Shown here: positions 50,122-55,856 of the stretch, piece after piece
How positions within the stretch are numbered: position 1 is the stretch's first letter
Layout of the letters: every line of letters begins with the position of its first letter
Assembly: GCA_934700345.1 (NCBI GenBank)
Contig: CAKUXP010000022.1
Span: forward strand, 1-55,856
Reading direction: 5' to 3'
Source of the DNA: an uncultured Fibrobacter sp.
GTDB lineage: Bacteria > Fibrobacterota > Fibrobacteria > Fibrobacterales > Fibrobacteraceae
DNA: 55,856 nucleotides
Notes under the pieces: model-generated
What the model saw: only the letters and a program-made list of their open reading frames with translations
Told to the model about the DNA's origin: nothing
Database searches by the model: none
Position numbers and translations under genes: made by a program

Positions 50122-51405
50122 CTAGATCTTGAAATCGATGCCTGCCGCGATGTTGTGGCTTGTCCGGTCGTATGTCTTCTTGATTCCGTTTTCCTTCTTG
50201 GTGTATTCTTCGTAAAGCGTTTCCATGTAGCCGACTTGGACCTGGAGATTTTCCGTAAAGCGGAACGCGATTCCTCCGCCGACCGACCAGGAATCGGTAA
50301 CGAAACTCAAGTCGCTGATATAGTCGTCCGTGATGCCGTACATCGTGCGCTGCACGCTTGCCGAAACGGTGAGAGGCTTTAGGATGTCCGCTTCGACGCC
50401 AAAGACGAATTCGTTTTCGTCGCCGTCCAAATCGTCCTGCTTGCCTTGCGGGTAATTGGCGAACGTGTCGAAGTAATGGTGATAGCCGATTCCAGTGCGG
50501 AAGCGATCTGTCCAGGCGTAGTTTAAGCCTACGGAAAGGAATCCAGGAAGGTCGTTGTCGGATTTTTTCCCGTCGATGAATTGCGGCATGTATTTGGTGA
50601 CGACGTTATCGATTTTGTCGGTTTCGTTTTTCATTTCGATGAACGTGTTGTGTTCGTACTTGATGCCCGCGCTGAATTTCTTGTAATGGAATCCGAGGCT
50701 TGCTATTGGCGTGATTCCCCAGCCTGTCTGTTCGCAGTCGAGGAGCGTCTTGTTCAGCATTGCGTCGAGCTTTTCGCTCGGAACGAGAGATTTCATGGAG
50801 CCGTTGTAGGAATTGTAGGCGTAATTCAGGCGCGCTCCGAGAAACGCGGAGAACATATCCATAAAGCGGTAGCTTGCGCCGAGCTGCCACGCATAGACAT
50901 ATTGCTTGCCGACAAACTTCGCTTCGTAAAGCTGCGTCGGGCTTTGGATGTTATAAGCGCTCATCAGTTGCCCGAGTGCGGGCATTTTTTCCGCGGTCTT
51001 CTGGATAGTCTGCGAAAGCAGCGCATCGATCAGGGGAAGCCCTTTGTTGAACTTGGCTTTTCCACCGCCGCCGATGATGTAGAATCCGCCCGAAAGTGCG
51101 AAATCGCCGTGGTGCCAGTTGACGAGCAGGCTGGGCATCACCGGGACAAAGGATTTCCCTTCGTAGTCGCCGAGCTTGTCCGTTTCGATTTCGCGGGTCT
51201 GCCAGACGGTCTGGCTGTGGGCGGAAACGTAGAGTCCGTCGTTCATGAACGCGGTTCCCGCCGGGTTGTAGTAAACCGCGGAAGTTGTCGACGAAGCGTC
51301 CTGGGCGAAGTTGCGGACAAAATCCGTCGATTGGTTGGTGTTGTGCATGAGGCCGCCGGCAAAAGTTGCCGATGCGAAAAGAGGAATGAGTTGCTTGATT
51401 TTCAT
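50122..51405 (-). CDS. FadL/OmpP1-family outer-membrane transport protein
   Basis: A 427-residue outer-membrane porin of the FadL (toluene/long-chain fatty acid) family. It has a short signal peptide, the family's N-terminal block TSAVYYNPAGTAFMNDGLYVS with the NPAG motif (residues 45-60), a barrel with YGITDDYISDLSF-like extracellular loops and a C-terminal beta strand ending in FKI. FadL proteins import hydrophobic compounds such as fatty acids or aromatics. The 269-base upstream region is AT-rich with repeated AAATGAA elements. Substrate is unknown. Confidence 0.87.
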   Translation of the reverse strand: MKIKQLIPLFASATFAGGLMHNTNQSTDFVRNFAQDASSTTSAVYYNPAGTAFMNDGLYVSAHSQTVWQTREIETDKLGDYEGKSFVPVMPSLLVNWHHGDFALSGGFYIIGGGGKAKFNKGLPLIDALLSQTIQKTAEKMPALGQLMSAYNIQSPTQLYEAKFVGKQYVYAWQLGASYRFMDMFSAFLGARLNYAYNSYNGSMKSLVPSEKLDAMLNKTLLDCEQTGWGITPIASLGFHYKKFSAGIKYEHNTFIEMKNETDKIDNVVTKYMPQFIDGKKSDNDLPGFLSVGLNYAWTDRFRTGIGYHHYFDTFANYPQGKQDDLDGDENEFVFGVEADILKPLTVSASVQRTMYGITDDYISDLSFVTDSWSVGGGIAFRFTENLQVQVGYMETLYEEYTKKENGIKKTYDRTSHNIAAGIDFKI

Positions 51406-51674
51406 AGGAACCGTTTTGTTTTGCGCGTAAGCTAGTTAATTAAAGAAAAAATCCAAGGCTATTTTTTCGTACAAATGAAGTTTTTACGTATAAATGAATC
51501 TGTGTTCATCTATAGATAAAATAACGTTTAATTATTTCATATAAATGAAAGTTGATTTAACAATTTCCTGAAAAAATCGAAGGTTTTCTTGAACGCTTGT
51601 TTAGCAATAATTTTTGTTGAACCTGTTTTTAATTTTGACAGGCAACGGAGAAGGATGTTTTCTAGATTTAGGGC
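51406..51674. promoter_or_regulatory. AT-rich divergent intergenic region with AAATGAA repeats
   Basis: Between the divergent porin and tcdA genes. AAATGAA occurs at 51473-51479, 51492-51498 and 51543-51549, the last as part of TTTCAT-ATAA-ATGAAA, an inverted repeat (51535-51550). Probably regulatory for the porin gene; no gene is seen. Confidence 0.45.
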
Positions 51675-52502
51675 ATGGCGATAGACAATGCGATTTTGCG
51701 TCGAACGGAACTCCTGCTTGGAGATGCCGTAATGCGGGAAATTTCAAAAAAGAGCGTGATCATCTTTGGCGTCGGCGGGGTTGGTTCCTGGTGTGCGGAA
51801 AGCCTTGTCCGGTCGGGTATCCAGAAGCTCACAATCGTCGATAGCGATCGCGTCTGCATCACGAATGTCAACCGCCAGCTGATGGCGACCGTCAAGACCG
51901 TGGGACAGGTCAAGGTCGAGGCTCTCAAGGAACGTTTGTTACAAATTAATCCGCTAGCGGAAATCGAAGCCAGGCAGGAAATCTTTACGGCGGAAACCGC
52001 GGAAAATTTTCACATCGAAAAGTTCGACTATATCATCGATGCGATTGATTCGTTAAAAGACAAGGCGTTGCTGGTTCTCTTGGCTTGCAAGACAAAATCG
52101 GTGTTCTTCTCTTCGATGGGTGCCGCCCTGAAACTCGACCCGACTAAAATCCACGTCGCCGAGTTTTGGAAAGTCCAGGGATGCCCGCTTGCGCGTGCGC
52201 TCCGCACCAAGTTCCGTTCGAAGAAAACATTCCCGAAGAAAAAATTCCTGTGCGTCTATAGCGAGGAACTTTTGCAGAACAAGGGAAAAAGCGGAACCTG
52301 CGGAACGGACAAGTGCATGTGTCCCAAGGCGAAAACGGGTCCTGGCAACCAGGAACTTTTGAATCACGAATGGTGTTCGAGCAAGGCGCAGATCAACGGA
52401 ACGCTCGCGCATGTCACGGCGATTTTCGGGTTCACGATCGCGGGTCTGGTTCTCAAGGATATTGTACAAAAAGCGGAAGCTATTTCGGGTTCGCAAACAT
52501 AA
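51675..52502 (+). CDS. tcdA: tRNA threonylcarbamoyladenosine dehydratase
   Basis: A 275-residue E1-like enzyme of the TcdA/CsdL family, which cyclises the t6A base of tRNA to ct6A. The ATP-binding glycine motif is GVGGVGS (32-38), followed by DSDRVCITNVNRQL with the conserved Asp-x-Asp and Arg, and IDAIDSLKDKALL. A Cys-containing insertion (CGTDKCMCPK) near residue 215 resembles the metal-binding pattern of related E1 enzymes. It overlaps the tail of the GNAT remnant encoded on the other strand. Confidence 0.92.
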   Translation: MAIDNAILRRTELLLGDAVMREISKKSVIIFGVGGVGSWCAESLVRSGIQKLTIVDSDRVCITNVNRQLMATVKTVGQVKVEALKERLLQINPLAEIEARQEIFTAETAENFHIEKFDYIIDAIDSLKDKALLVLLACKTKSVFFSSMGAALKLDPTKIHVAEFWKVQGCPLARALRTKFRSKKTFPKKKFLCVYSEELLQNKGKSGTCGTDKCMCPKAKTGPGNQELLNHEWCSSKAQINGTLAHVTAIFGFTIAGLVLKDIVQKAEAISGSQT

Positions 52503-52514
52503 CATCTTTCGGCG

Positions 52515-52781
52515 GGGTGGAATGTTCCGGCGAGGGAAAAGCCTGGGTGCCTGTGAAAATCAATGCTGCTGCCATCGAGATATTCGTCGGTCTAGTTTCC
52601 CGTATCGCGTTTTCCCGATGCCTTGGCGGCGAAAGCTCCGGTCGATGCGCCCTTGAAATTCTTCGACAGAGGGAACGGATGTCTCGTAAGTAATTGCCGT
52701 ATTGAAAATGTACGGCGTATAGATTTGCCGAATCGCCTTGGCATCTTCGAAGGAAGCCTTTCGAATTTGAATCGCGGACAT
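52515..52781 (-). pseudogene. GNAT acetyltransferase (phosphinothricin-type) with internal deletions
   Basis: The ATG at 52781 begins a normal acetyltransferase N-terminus (IQIRKASFEDAKAIRQIYTP, then NTAITYETSVPSVEEFQGRI). It jumps directly to the acetyl-CoA-binding part RRQGIGKTRYGKLD, then, one frame over, to DEYLDGSSIDFHRHPGFSLA and GTFH near the usual C-terminus. About 60-80 residues of the core are missing, and the frame is broken near 52600. This is a decayed gene downstream of the cellulase and overlapping the end of tcdA. Confidence 0.75.
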
Positions 52782-52792
52782 GCCTTTAAAAT

Positions 52793-52820
52793 AAAAAAGG
52801 CTCCCGATAGCGGAAGCCTT
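52793..52820 (-). terminator. Intrinsic terminator of the cellulase gene
   Basis: On the minus strand AAGGCTTCCG pairs with CGGGAGCCTT (complement of 52797-52820; one mismatch, four-base loop) followed by a T-rich run. It lies 19 bases after the stop of the GH5 gene. Confidence 0.85.
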
Positions 52821-52838
52821 TCCAAAAACGGTTCACGT

Positions 52839-54743
52839 TTACTTGAGGTCCAGCGCCGTGTCCACGCCGTCGATGAGCTTGCCGTTTTCGACGACGGCGA
52901 AGCCTCCCGTGTAGCCCCAGTGCTGCCAGGGGATTTGGAGCGTATCGCTGATTTCACGGACGGCGGTCATGTAGTTCAAAACGCTTTGCGGATCGGATTT
53001 GACGTTGTAAGCGCCGAATTCGTTCCAGACCAGGGGGACCTGCTTTTCGACAGCCCATTTCTTTGCCTTGATGATTTGGCTTAGAATGTAACCCTTGCTG
53101 CCTGTTTTGTAATACTGCTTTAGGGCGCTTTTCGTTCCGCTAGGGGTCGATGCCCTGACCCCGAAATCCGAGGAGTATTCGGACCATTCTTCGGGATTGT
53201 AGGGGAACTTGAGGTTGCGAATCGTTGAATAGTCTGTCCAGGAAGCGCCCTGGTGGCTGAAGACGAACGGATCGTAGGAGTGGATCGCATAGACGATGTT
53301 GTTGTCTGCGAACGGCTCTCTTTTGACTAGCTTGTCGATGGAATACCATTGGGCATCCCCGAAGATGATCGTATGAGTGGAATCGACCGTGCGGATGGAA
53401 TCGATCATTCCCTGGGCGGCGATCGTCCAGTTGGCCGCCGTGACCTTGCCGCTTGTCATGTCCGGTTCGTTCAGAAGTTCATAGAAAATGTCTTCGCGTG
53501 GATTTTCGGCGTAATGCGCGGCGACCGCTTTCCAGACGCCCGCCATCATCCGACGATATTGCGGATCGACGGACGATTCCTTGTTGTAGCTATTGTCGTA
53601 TTCGTGATAGTCGATGGTAAGGGACATCCTGTAGCGTTCCGTCCAGTTTGCAAAGGAATCCAGGACGATGAAAATGGAATCGTTCATTTCGAGTACGACG
53701 TCTCCCGTCGTATCGTTCAAAAATTCGCTACGGTTCGAAACATAGAGGTCAAGGTCTATCGGAAGCCGCAGAGCCTTGAAGCCGCTTTCGGAAAGAAGCT
53801 TCACGTCGCTTTCGCCGAATTCAAATTCACCGGTGAATTTTCCGTCCGCTTCTTCGAGCCAGTTGGTAAAGTTTACACCCTTGTTCAGATACTTCATCGC
53901 CTTTTCCTGGAGCGGATTCGAAATGCCGATGTCTCCGATATCGATGTTATAGACCACCGGATCTTGGATGGTCATGTCGGCGACTTTCGGCGGAAGGTCT
54001 TCTGCGCCGACCAGGTAAATGTCGTCGATGATGACGGAATCCTTTTTGCCGTTACCCTTGACCTGGAAGCTTATCGCGGTTACGCTTGCCGGATTGAACA
54101 GGACGTTCTTTCCCCAACCGCCTTGCGTCAGATCATCGAACGCGATGGTGACGGTGGTCCAGTCGCTCGACTTTTTCTCGGATGCCAAGTGGACGTCGTA
54201 GTCAAGGACGTCGCTTGTCTCTACATGGATGTAGTGGGCGGCACCCTTGTAGGAGTATCGGATTCCCGCATATTTGCCGACATCGACCGTAGCGGGAACC
54301 TGAAATCCCCAGCCGACAAACGGATCGAACTGGTAACTGCCCTTGTCTAGGCTGAATTCGACTTTCATGGCGTACTTGGAACCGTTATCCGTTTCCGCTG
54401 CGATGATGTTTCCTTCTGCATCGGTCGGCGTCGTGATGGTGGAAGCACCGCCGTTTGACTCGTCATTGTAGGTGTACCAGCCGCTGCCGATTTCCGTTTC
54501 GCCATTGCCGTCTTCAAGGTTGTCGAGAAGAAGTCCGGTTTTAGGCGCGTCCGCAACCGAGGACGAACTCTTGGCGGATTCTTCGGACGAGGAACTCTCC
54601 GCTCCTTCTGCTTCCGAAGAGGAAGAAAGTTCTATCGAAGAGCTGCTCTCTTCCGGGGAACTGGACTTGTCGTCGGAACAGGCGCTCGCCCATAGAGTAA
54701 ACGCCGATGCGACGGATAGGATTGCTAGACGACGAATTCGCAT
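52839..54743 (-). CDS. CBM11-GH5 cellulase lipoprotein
   Basis: A 634-residue secreted glycoside hydrolase. The signal peptide ends in the lipobox WASAC (Cys22); residues 23-65 are a Ser-rich linker (SSSPEESSSSIELSSSS) typical of Fibrobacter. Residues 68-240 fit a CBM11-like beta-sandwich (LLLDNLEDGNGETEIGSGW...), which binds beta-glucan chains. Residues 270-625 are GH5 with acid/base Glu426 in LLNEPD and nucleophile Glu575 in WNEFGAY, plus IHSYDPF and the HEYDNSY block. Likely an endo-beta-1,4-glucanase, anchored at the outer membrane or cell surface by the lipid. The ATG has GGAGG upstream. No partner enzymes are adjacent. Confidence 0.92.
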   Translation of the reverse strand: MRIRRLAILSVASAFTLWASACSDDKSSSPEESSSSIELSSSSEAEGAESSSSEESAKSSSSVADAPKTGLLLDNLEDGNGETEIGSGWYTYNDESNGGASTITTPTDAEGNIIAAETDNGSKYAMKVEFSLDKGSYQFDPFVGWGFQVPATVDVGKYAGIRYSYKGAAHYIHVETSDVLDYDVHLASEKKSSDWTTVTIAFDDLTQGGWGKNVLFNPASVTAISFQVKGNGKKDSVIIDDIYLVGAEDLPPKVADMTIQDPVVYNIDIGDIGISNPLQEKAMKYLNKGVNFTNWLEEADGKFTGEFEFGESDVKLLSESGFKALRLPIDLDLYVSNRSEFLNDTTGDVVLEMNDSIFIVLDSFANWTERYRMSLTIDYHEYDNSYNKESSVDPQYRRMMAGVWKAVAAHYAENPREDIFYELLNEPDMTSGKVTAANWTIAAQGMIDSIRTVDSTHTIIFGDAQWYSIDKLVKREPFADNNIVYAIHSYDPFVFSHQGASWTDYSTIRNLKFPYNPEEWSEYSSDFGVRASTPSGTKSALKQYYKTGSKGYILSQIIKAKKWAVEKQVPLVWNEFGAYNVKSDPQSVLNYMTAVREISDTLQIPWQHWGYTGGFAVVENGKLIDGVDTALDLK

Positions 54744-54815
54744 AAAACCTCCGTAATGGTGTTTCCTTAAAATATAGAGATTTTGCCGGGAGCGGTTCTC
54801 GGATAGCGATTAAAT

Positions 54816-55049
54816 ATGAAATTGTTGTTTACAGGAGAAAACACGGGATGTCGGTTTTTAAAAGAAGTTATTTCTACATCTGAATTTTTAGGTGATGCAA
54901 CGCTTGGCTCGTATACTTCTGATGACCGAATCCCAAAGTGGAACAGTATAAACGTTTTCGGAGAATCTAATATTGAAAAAAACGCAATTCTTCTAACGCT
55001 TACATTTACAATTGGCGTTCTTTTACAAATCCTGCAAATAGCTTATTGA
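54816..55049 (+). CDS. Small hypothetical protein, possibly a gene fragment
   Basis: A 77-residue open frame without a ribosome binding site. It ends in a hydrophobic segment (AILLTLTFTIGVLLQIL). I do not recognise it. The region to the right end is made of rearranged gene pieces, so this may be a remnant rather than an intact gene. Confidence 0.3.
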   Translation: MKLLFTGENTGCRFLKEVISTSEFLGDATLGSYTSDDRIPKWNSINVFGESNIEKNAILLTLTFTIGVLLQILQIAY

Positions 55050-55052
55050 ATA

Positions 55053-55487
55053 ATGCTCATGAGATGGGAAGTCGAATGTGGGAAAAATTTATATGGTCAG
55101 GAGGCTTTAGATTCCATTCGCCTAAATCCTGAACTTTATCGCCAACTCGCGTCCCGCTACATCCTTATCGGTCACAGCATGGGTGGTGTTGTTGCTAGAG
55201 AATATACTCAGAACATCAAGGATGACGACGTGACCAACAAGAAAGGAATTTATCCGTACATATTGACAGGTGACGAACGCAACCTTTCCATCCGTGCGTT
55301 TACGGACAACCAGAAAATCAAAGCCTACGAGCGCCAACAGGGTGTTTGCCCGATTTGCAAACAACATTTCGAACTTGCACAAATGGAAGCTGACCATATC
55401 ACGCCATGGTGCGAAGGCGGCCCGACAATTGATACAAACTGTCAAATGTTATGTAGGGATTGCAACAGAAGAAAAAGTGACAAGTAG
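55053..55487 (+). pseudogene. Chimera of an alpha/beta hydrolase fragment and an HNH endonuclease domain
   Basis: One open frame of 144 codons joins two unrelated pieces. Residues 1-55 match the nucleophile region of a lipase/esterase (RYILIGHSMGGVVAREYTQN, with the GHSMGG elbow). From about residue 56 the text is the C-terminus of a DUF262/HNH (GmrSD-like) protein: KGIYPYILTGDE, IRAFTDNQKIKAYERQQGVC, PICKQHFE, ADHITPW and CQMLCRDCNRRKS, with four Cys of a zinc-binding HNH fold. Both parents are truncated, so the frame looks like the product of a deletion. Whether the HNH part is made is unknown. Confidence 0.7.
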
Positions 55488-55856
55488 GGAAGAAGTTCCG
55501 CTACAGATATACTTAGTACCGAGTTATTTTGGAAGGTTTCCTATTTAGAAATCTTCCAGACGCATTTCTGTTATGTGTTTTTACCGAGATATTATTTTGC
55601 TTCTGATGGATTGGTTTAATTGCCGTGACATTCGATGGCGAATTGACGGAAAAGTCCCCCATAAAAAAGGCGTATGGGACGATGTAAGGTGATGAACAAT
55701 CTAAAAAAATGGATGCGGAATAGTTGTTAGCAGAAATAGTGTCGCCTTTATTTGTGTTACGGATTCTCATCGTCAAGTAAATCCGTTCGTGGTAGAGAAC
55801 AGCAAAAAAATCCCCGGGAAACGAATCCCGGGGACAGTCAAGTTTCTAGCTTGTCG
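55488..55856. other. Right-end region without a clear gene
   Basis: No supported gene is seen. A minus-strand open frame of 87 codons (55513-55776) has no ribosome binding site and no recognisable domain. A terminator sits at the end, pointing left, so a gene probably comes in from beyond the right edge. Confidence 0.5.
55804..55834 (-). terminator. Intrinsic terminator of a gene beyond the right edge
   Basis: TCCCCGGGA (55811-55819) pairs perfectly with TCCCGGGGA (55826-55834); on the minus strand seven T follow (complement of 55804-55810). It should end a leftward transcript from outside the window. Confidence 0.85.

Noticed and set aside
55513..55776. Minus-strand open frame of 87 codons at the right end
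   Set aside because: No ribosome binding site, no domain, and it lies in scrambled intergenic DNA.

Overview
The window looks like chromosome from a Fibrobacter-type bacterium (phylum Fibrobacterota). Four things point there: a type IV pilin with a FTLIELMVVVVIIGILAAVA N-terminus; a lipoprotein family with the FAQTGKSFTGK...SQYALLKAT...TDLS...NILTHLEY signature and Cys-rich C-terminal repeats; a Ser-rich-linker lipoprotein cellulase with CBM11 and GH5 domains; and a Gram-negative gene set (FadL-type porin, BatD/BatE, TPR lipoproteins) at moderate GC. The assignment rests on recalled family features, not on a database search.

Layout. 1-3560: an AT-rich leader with a sigma54-like promoter, an unassigned gene and a twice-frameshifted lipoprotein gene. 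3538-4842: rarA (minus). 5070-19278: a tightly overlapping complex I operon, nuoB-C-D-E-F-G-H-I-J-K-L-M-N, with no nuoA, closed by a terminator. 19362-26478: ispF, a decayed flavin reductase, an Rpn/PDDEXK transposase-like gene with 12-bp repeats, a Nudix-LysR pair, a serine hydrolase, an outer-membrane protein and a TrpB2-type synthase.

26598-31268 (minus): an AT-rich, probably acquired restriction-modification island of the LlaJI/McrBC type. In transcription order it holds a C5 methyltransferase, a stand-alone copy of the McrB-like N-terminal domain, the McrB-like NTPase, a RelB/DinJ-type antitoxin and the nuclease subunit. The antitoxin is translationally coupled to the nuclease, whose first residues look like a leftover toxin start. 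31335-31852 is a non-coding block almost wholly made of hairpins, including three copies of one element whose loop is conserved while its outer stems differ.

32080-34598: an expressed pilin gene, a membrane sulfatase-fold transferase, and an inverted, 5'-truncated pilin fragment that starts inside a 23-bp block identical to the expressed gene, which resembles a silent pilin cassette. 34610-50120: a Fic protein, batE/batD, a ModF-like ABC ATPase, crcB, mrp-DUF971, a short RpoD-like sigma factor, two TPR proteins, prmC-prfA and a NERD protein. 50122-55856: a FadL-family porin, tcdA, a GNAT pseudogene, the CBM11-GH5 cellulase and a scrambled right end with an esterase-HNH chimera.

The most interesting places are the R-M island with its embedded antitoxin, the hairpin block beside it, the pilin cassette, the FN3-like tail on NuoE with the missing nuoA, and the gene remnants that show recent decay.
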